This document shows positions 17,295 to 25,183 of a stretch of 64,000 nt of DNA, in pieces. Source of the stretch: Cupriavidus pauculus (GTDB taxonomy: Bacteria > Pseudomonadota > Gammaproteobacteria > Burkholderiales > Burkholderiaceae); NCBI RefSeq assembly GCF_022179805.1, contig NZ_BPUO01000009.1, forward strand, positions 1-64,000, in the 5' to 3' direction. The notes beneath the pieces were generated by a model. That model ran no database searches and was not told the DNA's origin. It was given only the letters and a program-made list of their open reading frames with translations. A program made the position numbers and the translations under genes. Every line of letters begins with the position of its first letter. Position 1 is the stretch's first letter.

Positions 17295-17800
17295 TCGATC
17301 TGCAAGGATTGCCGCTCATGCAGCGGCAGGTATTCGAAGGTCATCGTGGGCGGCGTGATGGAGACCACCTTGTACTGGTCGCCGATGCTGTCGGCGTCTG
17401 CAACCACCAGCGTGGTATCTCCTTGCGTCAGGAACACACGCCAGGCCGTGCCGGACTGTTCCTTGCCCAGATAAGTGAAAGGCAGCGCGGGTGCAACGGG
17501 TGCTTCCGGTTTCGCCGACGGATCCGCGGCAGCCGGGGGCGGTGCCCAACTGTGTACGGCAAACAATCCCTGTGCGGTGTCGGGGCGGGCATCCCCGATC
17601 AATTGGTCGCGCGGCACGAGCGCCATCACCGTATCGGTGGCATTCGACGGGGCGGGTCGTGCCGATCTTGGGAGCGGCTCAGCGCCGCGCGTTCGCGTCG
17701 TGCCTTCGACTATGGTCGTGGAGTCGTTGTTGCGGCTCCATATCGAAAGGCATGCGGCGATCAACAGTCCGGCCCCCAGGGCAATATGCCGCGCTTTCAC
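17291..17800 (-). CDS. Small inner-membrane/periplasmic assembly protein (PilP/GspC-like position)
   Basis: 169 residues from GTG 17800, which overlaps the upstream stop (GTGA). An N-terminal membrane anchor ALGAGLLIAACLSIW is followed by a Ser/Pro-rich linker and a C-terminal beta domain (LPFTYLGKEQSGTAWRVFLT ... VVSITPPTMTFEYLPL). The layout of anchor, flexible linker and small beta domain just before the secretin gene matches PilP or GspC, which link inner-membrane proteins to the secretin. It also resembles uncharacterised proteins in other secretin/cohesin operons. Assigned by layout and position, not by a diagnostic motif. Confidence 0.65.
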   Translation of the reverse strand: MKARHIALGAGLLIAACLSIWSRNNDSTTIVEGTTRTRGAEPLPRSARPAPSNATDTVMALVPRDQLIGDARPDTAQGLFAVHSWAPPPAAADPSAKPEAPVAPALPFTYLGKEQSGTAWRVFLTQGDTTLVVADADSIGDQYKVVSITPPTMTFEYLPLHERQSLQIE

Positions 17801-18432
17801 GGAAGCTCCATAGGCGGGGCGACAACGGAGGCCGGTGTGGTTCCGGATGAGATGGTGCCGCGCTGGTAGAACGTGAGGTGCAGCTTGGCCTCCACCGCAT
17901 CGGCGGAAATCGAGCTGCGCTTGAGCTGGATCGAGTCCAGCGAGACAAAGGGCATACGCAACAGGATCGTTTCGCTGAAGGTACGCAAGGCGCCATAGTT
18001 TCCCTTCAGCGGAAGGCCGACACCGTCCAGCGTGAAACCGCCGTTGGCATCCGTGGCATGGTCGTAATTGGCTTGGGCCAGTGTCAGTCCGGCATCCTTG
18101 GCATACCCGAACAGATCGCCGAGGTGTTGCTCGAACCTCCGCTCGTCGCCCAGCATCTCGGCGAAAGCTTGCGCACGCTGCGAGGCGCGCTCGCGCGGAC
18201 CGTCGGCGCGTGGATGCAAACCGGCATCGGCACGCTGCGCAAGGCTGGCCTGGATGGCCCGTGTGGCCGTGCGGTTCTGCTGCGCCAGCCATGGACGCGC
18301 CACCCATTGCAGGGAGGCTGCGCCGATCACGAGTGTGGCACCGAGCCAGAGCAGCCAGTTCTGGCGGTGGAAGGCCAGGCCAAGCGCCAGGCCGAGCTGA
18401 CGCGTTGCGGCGGGGCGCACGGGGTTGCTCAT
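17797..18432 (-). CDS. PilO/GspM-like inner-membrane assembly protein
   Basis: 211 residues from ATG 18432, which overlaps the previous stop by ATGA; the longer upstream frame is excluded by that overlap. One N-terminal transmembrane helix (WLLWLGATLVIGAASLQWVA) is followed by a periplasmic coiled-coil stretch and a ferredoxin-like domain (YDHATDANGGFTLDGVGLPL, YGALRTFSETILLRMPFVSL). This is the PilO/GspM architecture: a bitopic protein partnering PilN/GspL around the inner-membrane platform. PilO and GspM cannot be told apart here. Confidence 0.7.
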   Translation of the reverse strand: MSNPVRPAATRQLGLALGLAFHRQNWLLWLGATLVIGAASLQWVARPWLAQQNRTATRAIQASLAQRADAGLHPRADGPRERASQRAQAFAEMLGDERRFEQHLGDLFGYAKDAGLTLAQANYDHATDANGGFTLDGVGLPLKGNYGALRTFSETILLRMPFVSLDSIQLKRSSISADAVEAKLHLTFYQRGTISSGTTPASVVAPPMELP

Positions 18433-19040
18433 GGCATCTCCTCGCGCGAACTGTCGGCGGTGGATGACGTCGTTAGTGCGGGTTGTACGGGTAGCGAGGG
18501 TTGTGCCGCATATCGCCATTGCAGCGCCAGCGAGAAGCGCACCGGATGATAGGGGTCCTTCTCGTCCACTTGATGTTTGTCGAGCCGTACGGCTTCGATG
18601 CCGGGACGCGCCTTCAGGCGTTGCACATATTCGATCATGCTATCCACCGTTGCCGCTTCCGCACTGAGCTTGAGCACGGATTGCTCGGCGATGGGTTCGA
18701 GCGACAGCAGAGCAACCGTCTGCGGCGTGGTCTGCTCCAGCGTATCAAACAGGTCCCGCCACGGCACGTTCAGGCGCCGCACGGCGCGGTTGATGGCACT
18801 CACCTGTTCTGGCGACACGGAGACAACCGGCTGCCGCTGTTGCGCCATGACGACCCGGGTGCGCTCCACGACCCTGGCCAGGCGCGCATCCAGCGTTCGA
18901 TGTTCCTGGGCCAGCCGAAGCACACCAGGTAGCGCCACGCCACAACCGACCACCCCCGCGATGATCAGCACGAGCGCGGCGGTGGTCGGTACGAAGCGAG
19001 GACCCGCACCCGTGGCAAAGTCGATGCGGAGGCGTCTCAT
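18429..19040 (-). CDS. PilN/GspL-C-like inner-membrane assembly protein
   Basis: 203 residues with a short cytoplasmic N-terminus (MRRLRIDFA), a transmembrane helix (FVPTTAALVLIIAGVVGCGV), a coiled coil (LAQEHRTLDARLARVVERTR), then a periplasmic ferredoxin-like domain (WRDLFDTLEQTTPQTVALLS, ATVDSMIEYVQRLKARPGIE). This is the PilN form. In classical type II systems PilM and PilN are fused as GspL; here they are separate genes, as in type IV pili. ATGA overlap at 19037-19040 indicates translational coupling with the gene upstream. Confidence 0.75.
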   Translation of the reverse strand: MRRLRIDFATGAGPRFVPTTAALVLIIAGVVGCGVALPGVLRLAQEHRTLDARLARVVERTRVVMAQQRQPVVSVSPEQVSAINRAVRRLNVPWRDLFDTLEQTTPQTVALLSLEPIAEQSVLKLSAEAATVDSMIEYVQRLKARPGIEAVRLDKHQVDEKDPYHPVRFSLALQWRYAAQPSLPVQPALTTSSTADSSREEMP

Positions 19041-19807
19041 GCTGGCGTCTCCCCGGGCATCGAAAGATGCAGGATGCGGCAGCTATCGATACTGTGGCCA
19101 TGCCAGCGGCGCATCGATTCCCCCTCCGCATAGAGCGTATTCGGCAGCGCCAGTCCCCATTGCAGGCTCGCGCGCCGCAGCATCGTGCGCAACGCGTCGA
19201 GCGTCTCCCATGCGGGCGATGCCGACTGCGATACGGCAACCGGTGTTTGTCCGGCGGTGGCCGCGAGGACTACGTAGCGGGCCGATGCATGCATGACCCA
19301 CGCCAGCGGCTGGCGCATCCGGGGCGGATGCTGGTTCCAGGTCTCCACGAAGCGCGGCGTGATGCCTTCGAGCCGCGTGCGTTGCGGCGTGGCGCTGGTC
19401 GTCAACGACCGTACCAGTGGCGTCGGCAACGCGCAGACGAGAAACGGACCCTGCGCGCGCCAATCGCCCGCGCAGATCCAGTCGTCGGCCGCGTCTCCAA
19501 ACAGCGAAGCGCATCGCAACGCGGCCACCTGCTGCAAGTCGCGCAATCGTCCAATGCCGTCCGGTGCGCTCAGAATGAAGAACCGAGCCAGTTCGTCGGC
19601 GATCACAGCTGTCCAGCGCGCGCCGCGCGGCAGGTGCGTCTGGCGGAAATCGGCGAGCGCCGAAGCGAATCCCTCCAATGCCGGGATGCCGGGGTGCTCG
19701 CCCGCCGCCACCGGCCGCCATGCGGCGTCGCGCGGCCGGCGGCTGCTCAGCACGAGCGTTTGGCCGTCGATGTCCAGACGGTAACGATCACGACTGAAGC
19801 GTGACAC
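19037..19807 (-). CDS. PilM/GspL-N-like cytoplasmic assembly protein
   Basis: 256 residues, no membrane segment. Identified mostly by position between the ATPase and the PilN-like gene, the place of PilM (the actin-like cytoplasmic part of GspL), and by its mixed alpha/beta pattern (RWTAVIADELARFFILSAPD, LAWVMHASARYVVLAATAGQ). The ATP-binding signatures of PilM are not evident, so nucleotide binding may be lost. It overlaps the ATPase gene by 20 bp and the next gene by ATGA. Moderate confidence in role, low in homology. Confidence 0.55.
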   Translation of the reverse strand: MSRFSRDRYRLDIDGQTLVLSSRRPRDAAWRPVAAGEHPGIPALEGFASALADFRQTHLPRGARWTAVIADELARFFILSAPDGIGRLRDLQQVAALRCASLFGDAADDWICAGDWRAQGPFLVCALPTPLVRSLTTSATPQRTRLEGITPRFVETWNQHPPRMRQPLAWVMHASARYVVLAATAGQTPVAVSQSASPAWETLDALRTMLRRASLQWGLALPNTLYAEGESMRRWHGHSIDSCRILHLSMPGETPA

Positions 19808-21515
19808 GCTTGACCTCCTCCAACGTTGTCACGCCGGTGCGCGCCAGATTGAGTGCGGCGTCGCGCAGACTGCGTGTGCCGTGCCGGGCGGCTGTCTCCT
19901 TGAGCTGCCGCACGGGCGCCTTGTTGACGATCAATTCGCGCAATTCATCGTTGAGCGACAGGATCTCCGCAATCGCGGTGCGTCCCTTGTAGCCCGTGCT
20001 GCGGCAGTCCCCGCAGCCTGTGCCGGCGCGCAAGCGATAGTCCTGGATATCGTCGAGGCTCAATCCAAGCCGCGCAAGCATGACGGGATCCGCCGTGGTG
20101 TCGCTGGTGCAGTGCGGGCAGTTGTTGCGGATCAGCCGCTGCGCCCAGATCCCGTTGAGTGCCGAGACAAAGGCGTACGGGTCGATGCCCATGTGTGTGA
20201 ACCGGCCGAAGACGTCGAAGACGTTGTTGGCGTGTACGGTGGTGAGGACCAGGTGGCCGGTCAATGCGGATTGCACCGCGATCTCGGCAGTATCCCTGTC
20301 GCGGATTTCGCCCACCATGATCTTGTCGGGGTCGTGCCGCAGTATCGAGCGCAAGCCGCGGGCAAAGCTCAATCCCTTCTTGTCGTTGACCGGAATCTGC
20401 AGGATGCCGGGGAGCTGATACTCGACGGGATCCTCGATCGTGATGATCTTGTCCCGGCCGTTGTTGATCTCGGTGAGCGCGGCGTATAGCGTGGTGGTCT
20501 TGCCCGATCCGGTGGGGCCGGTCACCAGGAGCATGCCGTAGGGTTCGTCACTCAAGCGGCGCAGCGTGACGAGCGAGGCTTCATCGAAGCCCAATGCTTC
20601 GAGCGACAACGCACCATAGGATTCGATCATGGCGCGCTTGTCGAGGACACGGATCACGGCATCCTCGCCGTGAATGCTTGGCATGACGGACACGCGCAGG
20701 TCGATGTCGCGGCCGTTGGACTCGACCTGGAAGCTGCCGTCCTGTGGCACGCGCCGCTCGGAGATATCCAGTTCCGCCAGCACCTTCAGGCGGGAAATCA
20801 CTTGCGCAGCCAACTCGCGGCCGGTGATCGAGCGCGCGTGGTCCAGCACGCCGTCGATACGGTACTTGATGGTGAGCCCCGACGCGGTGCATTCCAGGTG
20901 GATGTCCGATGCCGTGGCCCGCAATGCGTCATACAGCGTGGAGTTGACCAGCTTCACCGCGGGGCTGGCCGCCACGTTGACCGAGGCGAACGAGAGCACT
21001 TCGGTGGCGCGGGCGGCGCGGCCTTCGTCATCGGGCGCAGCCACGACGCTGTCCACCGCGCGGATCGACTGTTCCTGCTTGACCAGGTAGGCGTGGATGT
21101 CCGACCGCAATGCCACCCGGAAACTGACGGCTACCCCTGCGCGGGCGGCAAGCCAATCCAGCAGTTCGAGGTCGAAAGGATCCGCTGTGATGGCCAGCAT
21201 CTCTTCGGCCGATTCCAGCAGTACGGCGTGCCGGCGCATGGCTTCAACCAGCGGCAGCCGATCGAAGCGGCATCGGCCCTGGTCCATCTGCGCGGTTTCG
21301 ATGACCGGCCAGCCGAATACGTCCGCCAGTCTGGCTGTCAGCGTGCGTAGCTGGCCGTCGTATCGCGCTTCAAGTTCGAGCATGGGAGACATGCCCGCTG
21401 CGCGTGCGCGCTCGCATACGGCACGCAGGTCGTTGACGCTGTGATCGGATGCCAGGAGGTGGTCTTTCTCCGGGATGGAGGGCGCCGACGGCGACAGGTA
21501 CGCGGTCATGTTCAT
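19788..21515 (-). CDS. gspE: GspE/PilB-family secretion ATPase
   Basis: 575 residues, the cytoplasmic hexameric motor that powers pseudopilus assembly. An N-terminal GspE-N/MshEN-like domain of about 150 residues is followed by the catalytic core: Walker A GPTGSGKTTTLYAAL, the Asp box ITIEDPVEYQLPGILQI, Walker B-type KIMVGEIRDRDTAEIA and the His box TGHLVLTTVHANN. A tetracysteine zinc site CPHC ... CGDC near residues 480-510 is typical of GspE/PilB rather than PilT. The start overlaps the gspF stop by ATGA. All catalytic elements are intact. Confidence 0.95.
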   Translation of the reverse strand: MNMTAYLSPSAPSIPEKDHLLASDHSVNDLRAVCERARAAGMSPMLELEARYDGQLRTLTARLADVFGWPVIETAQMDQGRCRFDRLPLVEAMRRHAVLLESAEEMLAITADPFDLELLDWLAARAGVAVSFRVALRSDIHAYLVKQEQSIRAVDSVVAAPDDEGRAARATEVLSFASVNVAASPAVKLVNSTLYDALRATASDIHLECTASGLTIKYRIDGVLDHARSITGRELAAQVISRLKVLAELDISERRVPQDGSFQVESNGRDIDLRVSVMPSIHGEDAVIRVLDKRAMIESYGALSLEALGFDEASLVTLRRLSDEPYGMLLVTGPTGSGKTTTLYAALTEINNGRDKIITIEDPVEYQLPGILQIPVNDKKGLSFARGLRSILRHDPDKIMVGEIRDRDTAEIAVQSALTGHLVLTTVHANNVFDVFGRFTHMGIDPYAFVSALNGIWAQRLIRNNCPHCTSDTTADPVMLARLGLSLDDIQDYRLRAGTGCGDCRSTGYKGRTAIAEILSLNDELRELIVNKAPVRQLKETAARHGTRSLRDAALNLARTGVTTLEEVKRVTLQS

Positions 21516-22702
21516 TGGAGCGAGGTCGCCAGGTCGAAGATCGGCAGATACAGCAGTACGACGATGCCGCCTACGACCACGCCAATCAGCAGCATCATGA
21601 TGGGCTCGAAGGCGCGTGTGAAACGATCGATGAAGCGCGAGATATCGTTGTCGTAGAAGTTGGAAGCCTGGACCAGCATTGCGCCCAGCTTGCCGGTCCG
21701 CTCGCCGACGCGCAGCATCCGGAACGAGATGGAAGTCGTCAATGCATGGTCATTGAAGGTGTCCGCGAACGCGGCACCGGATTCGATGGTCTGGCGAGCG
21801 CGCGCCAGACTCTCTCGCACATGCCGCGACACCACCCCTTCGCTCATGCGCAGCGCGGCTACCACGGGGATGCCGCTTTCCAGCAGCATCCCGAGCGTCA
21901 TGTAGACCCGCGAGATCTCGTACAGATGCAGGCGCGGTCCCACCGCAGGCAAGCGCAACAGGCTCCGTGACAGCGCACCGCTCCTGTGCAGGTGCCTGGC
22001 GTATGCCGCGGCGATGATCAGCAGGATGATCGTTACAACCGCCGCGGACAGGGCATGTTCGGCCAGGAACTGGCCGCCGCCGAGCAGCCAGGCGGACATC
22101 AGTGGCAACTCGCGTCCGGAATCCTTGTAGATGGACGCGAAACGGGGGATCACGTAGCCACCGAGGAAGGTGGTGACCAGTCCGCCCACGACCATCAGGA
22201 TGGCCGGATAAATCGAGGCACTGACGATCTTGCTGCGTACCACGTCTACGCGTTGCTGATACTCGACATAGCGGGCCAGTGCGGCGGGCAGTGCCCCGGT
22301 GGTTTCAGCGGCTTGCATCAGTCCGAAGTACAGCGGCGGAAAGGTCTCGGGCATGGCGGAAAGCACGGCCGAGAATCGCTGGCCTTCGCGGATCATGGCA
22401 ATCAACCGTTGCAGGACGCCGCGCGCATCGGGTGCCGTCTCTTTTTCGATCAGGCCTTCCAGTGCCTCGATCAATGTCAAGCCGGCCAGTAGCAGCGCAT
22501 GCAGTTCCTGGCTGAACAGCAGCAACGAGAAGCGTCTGCGGCGCCAGCCGCTTCTCGCGCCGGCCACCCAGACACTTCGAACGCTGAGCGTCTGCAATCC
22601 CTGCGCGTGCAGCTGGCGCAGCGCATCCGCCCTGTCTGTCGCCTCGACGCGCAACAGGTGGATGGCATTCGAGCGGGTGAGCACGCGCGCTTCGAAAATC
22701 AC
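21512..22702 (-). CDS. gspF: GspF-family inner-membrane platform protein
   Basis: 396 residues from GTG 22702 (GGAGA upstream). Two repeated GspF domains: the first begins FSQELHALLLAGLTLIEALE, the second ISRVYMTLGMLLESGIPVVA. Three transmembrane regions are visible: IYPAILMVVGGLVTTFLGGY, LSAAVVTIILLIIAAAYA, and the C-terminal IMMLLIGVVVGGIVVLLYLP. This is the standard topology and length for the platform protein that works with the GspE ATPase. It follows gspG by 30 bp. Confidence 0.95.
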   Translation of the reverse strand: MIFEARVLTRSNAIHLLRVEATDRADALRQLHAQGLQTLSVRSVWVAGARSGWRRRRFSLLLFSQELHALLLAGLTLIEALEGLIEKETAPDARGVLQRLIAMIREGQRFSAVLSAMPETFPPLYFGLMQAAETTGALPAALARYVEYQQRVDVVRSKIVSASIYPAILMVVGGLVTTFLGGYVIPRFASIYKDSGRELPLMSAWLLGGGQFLAEHALSAAVVTIILLIIAAAYARHLHRSGALSRSLLRLPAVGPRLHLYEISRVYMTLGMLLESGIPVVAALRMSEGVVSRHVRESLARARQTIESGAAFADTFNDHALTTSISFRMLRVGERTGKLGAMLVQASNFYDNDISRFIDRFTRAFEPIMMLLIGVVVGGIVVLLYLPIFDLATSLQ

Positions 22703-22732
22703 AGCGATGGTCTCCGGCCGGCAAGAGCCATA

Positions 22733-23194
22733 TCAGGGGCGGACGATGTCGGCGTTATCACCACTGCCGCCGGACTCGCCGTCCTTGCCATAGCTGACCA
22801 CCTCGTACTCGCCATGGGCGCCCGGCGCGCGATAGATGTATGGCCGTCCCCAGGGGTCGAGCGGCGCTTCGCGCTTGAGGTACGGGCCGTTCCATCGCGT
22901 GCCCGCACTGGCAGGGGCCACCATCAGGGCCTGCAAGCCTTCCTCCGTGCTCGGATATCGGCCAACGTCCAACCGGTAGGTATCCAGTACTTTCTCGAAG
23001 GCTTCGGCCTGGGCCTTGGCGGTGGTGACTTCGGACTTGCCGATCTGCGAGAAATACTTCGGCCCGACGTAGGACGCCAGCAGCCCGATGATGACCAGCA
23101 CCACCAGGAGTTCCAGCAACGTGAAGCCCTGCGGGCTCGATCGACGGCTGGCTGAAAGCGTGGTACGTACATGCATGCGTGGTGCGGTAGCCAT
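22733..23194 (-). CDS. gspG: GspG major pseudopilin
   Basis: 153 residues. The class III leader is followed by GFTLLELLVVLVIIGLLASY with Glu5 intact, then YVGPKYFSQIGKSEVTTAKA. The calcium-binding GspG body is well conserved: YRLDVGRYPSTEEGLQALM, WNGPYLKREAPLDPWGRPYI and the C-terminal YEVVSYGKDGESGG. Of the four pseudopilins here this is the canonical shaft subunit. ATG codons at 23194 and 23176 are both possible; neither has a strong ribosome-binding site. No prepilin peptidase gene is in the operon, so processing must use a chromosomal PilD/GspO. Confidence 0.93.
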   Translation of the reverse strand: MATAPRMHVRTTLSASRRSSPQGFTLLELLVVLVIIGLLASYVGPKYFSQIGKSEVTTAKAQAEAFEKVLDTYRLDVGRYPSTEEGLQALMVAPASAGTRWNGPYLKREAPLDPWGRPYIYRAPGAHGEYEVVSYGKDGESGGSGDNADIVRP

Positions 23195-23221
23195 GGTTTG
23201 ACAGGATGGAAGGAGGGCGGG

Positions 23222-24382
23222 TTATCGGTGCGCGGGCTGTGGGGCGGGCTGTGGGGCCGGCGTGAGTCGCGCCAGTGCCTCGCGGCTGGTGGTCAGCGAT
23301 TCGAGGAACGCCACCAGATCTTGGCGCTCCATGGGCGTGAGCAACAACGGGCGGCCCTGTTCGATGCTGCGGTAGTAGACCTCATACTCCACCGCCTGCA
23401 TCAGGGTGGGTACGCTGCCATCGTGCATGTATGGGGCGGTCACGGCCACGTTGCGCAAGCTGGGCGTGCGGAACTTGCCAATGTCCTTGGGATCAAGCGT
23501 CACGGCAAAACGGCCAAGCTCCGCGAAGTCGTCGTTGGAGAGAATGATCTGGTCCAGTGACAGCCCCTGCAGCTTCTGGCCGGCGAGCTGCGTCGTCAGC
23601 TGACCGAGATGCCCGCCGATGCGCTCCATCCCCACCGACAACGCATGGAATTCGTTGTCGGTGAACAGCGCATGGTCCCGCTCGATGGTGTGGCAGGTGG
23701 TGCAACGCGCAGTGCCGGTGAACAGGCGCAGCCCCCGTTCCGCGCTCGCACTGAGCGCCCCTTTCTCATGACGAAAAGCGTAGCGGTCGAATGCCGAGTC
23801 ACCGGCGCGCAACGTGGTCTGGTACGCAGCCAGCGCCTGCGCCAGATGCGCGATGCTGACCGAAGGCTCTCCCGCTGCACCAAAGACGCGCGCGAAGGCT
23901 TCCACATATTGGGGATCCTGCCCGACGATCTTGAGTACCGAAGCGTCATCGGGCAATCCCATCTCGCGCGGATTGGTCAACGGACGGGGTGCCTGGATCT
24001 CAAGCGTGGCGTCCCGGCCTTCCCAGAACTGCGAGGTGTTGTAGGCAACGTTCAGCAGGCTGGGTGCATTGCGGGTGCCCAGGCGTTCGTTCACCCCTTT
24101 GGAGACACGCAGTCCATCGCTGAAGAACTGCTCCGGCGCGTGGCAACTCGCACAGCTGTGCGCCCCATCGCTGCTCAGCTTCGCATCGAAGAACAGGCGT
24201 TGGCCCAGCGCGATCAGTTCGGGATTCGAGGGCGCTCCAGGGAAAACGGGCAGCCCGAGCAGATCCGCTGCCGCGGTACTCGCGGCCGGCGCCACCAAGG
24301 GGTGTACCGCCCATCCCAGAACGAAAAGAAGGCTTGCAGCCGAAACCATGGAAGCGGCGCGCCTGTATGGCCATCGTAGCAA
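23222..24382 (-). CDS. Di-heme cytochrome c peroxidase/MauG-family protein
   Basis: 386 residues, first gene of the secretion operon, ending 27 bp before gspG. A TTG start at 24382 follows GGGAG and includes a basic n-region; ATG 24349 is the alternative. The signal peptide (MVSAASLLFVLGWAV) sends it to the periplasm. Two c-type heme sites are present: CASCH near residue 77 and CTTCH near 227. Family features include LGQRLFFDAKLSSDG, RNAPSLLNVAYN, IGKFRTPSLRNV and TAPYMHDGSVPTLMQAVEYE. Relatives either reduce peroxide or, like MauG, oxidise protein side chains. Its place at the head of the operon suggests a role tied to the exported proteins. Confidence 0.9.
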   Translation of the reverse strand: MLRWPYRRAASMVSAASLLFVLGWAVHPLVAPAASTAAADLLGLPVFPGAPSNPELIALGQRLFFDAKLSSDGAHSCASCHAPEQFFSDGLRVSKGVNERLGTRNAPSLLNVAYNTSQFWEGRDATLEIQAPRPLTNPREMGLPDDASVLKIVGQDPQYVEAFARVFGAAGEPSVSIAHLAQALAAYQTTLRAGDSAFDRYAFRHEKGALSASAERGLRLFTGTARCTTCHTIERDHALFTDNEFHALSVGMERIGGHLGQLTTQLAGQKLQGLSLDQIILSNDDFAELGRFAVTLDPKDIGKFRTPSLRNVAVTAPYMHDGSVPTLMQAVEYEVYYRSIEQGRPLLLTPMERQDLVAFLESLTTSREALARLTPAPQPAPQPAHR

Positions 24383-25183
24383 TCGAAAGACTCCCTGAAT
24401 TTATCTTCGAATTCTTCTTGTTCTGGCTGAATCCTGATGCGGGATTTCACTCACTTCGAGTGTCAATTTCAGATGAATGGCTTATCCCATGCGAGTGGAT
24501 CGGAGGATATTACTGTGCCTTTTGGATGGAAAGATGTTTGTCACTCGAAAGGGGTAACTGCCGATCAATGTGTTGTTTTTTTAGATACATGGGTGCGTGG
24601 AATTCGGTCTGAGATCCTTTTGGATATTGTGATTTAAATAACGATAAATTCTGATCTAATTAAGTCAAAGATCATTTTTGTTATTTTTTGTGGAGAATGC
24701 GCGGGCCTGGACAAGGGTCGTCCGGGTGCATTCGAAAAGTAGTGCAAGCAGTGCCTGATGACGAGGAGGCGAGGTGGAGTGGTCAAGTGCCGCCCACCAC
24801 GCACCAAGAATGAAAGCACCAGTCGGGACGCATAAAAATGCACCAATACAGGGAAATAGAGGGGTTGGGTCGCGGTTCAGGCGACTCGCATGCGTCGGTT
24901 CAGACGCGCATCATGAAGCAGCCTGGCGGGAGTCACGCGCCAGCGCGCTGCCGCTTCCCGGCCGTCCGTGGCGGGCAAAAGCGGCGCCCATGCGCATGAA
25001 AAATCATCAAAAGTATTAAGACTCAGACATAAAACAATATCAATTTGGCGATCCACTTGTTATTCGGGTCGGGATATTGCCGTTCAAGAACTTAATGAGG
25101 GGTTGCGGTCGTCTATACGAATAGGCGCGCATTCCTTTCATTAAGTCAAAACAACGACTGCAATTGTCAGGGAGTGGACCAAC
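24383..25183. promoter_or_regulatory. AT-rich divergent control region of the secretion machine and giant exported proteins
   Basis: About 800 bp separates the peroxidase/secretion operon (leftward) from the giant repeat gene (rightward). The segment from about 24390 to 24700 is clearly richer in A and T than the flanks, with runs such as TTTTTGTTATTTTTTG near 24675. It probably holds both promoters and could be an H-NS target. A 66-codon plus-strand frame from 24437 exists but has no ribosome-binding site and no recognisable similarity. Both flanking genes use the same ribosome-binding sequence, CAGGGAGT. No riboswitch fold was identified. Confidence 0.55.

Noticed and set aside
24437..24637. 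66-codon plus-strand frame in the AT-rich control region
   Set aside because: No ribosome-binding site and no similarity; more likely chance in low-GC DNA.
24781..24840. Possible cyclic-di-GMP (GEMM) riboswitch
   Set aside because: A GGGACGCA string is present, but the other conserved blocks and the stems of the GEMM fold are missing.
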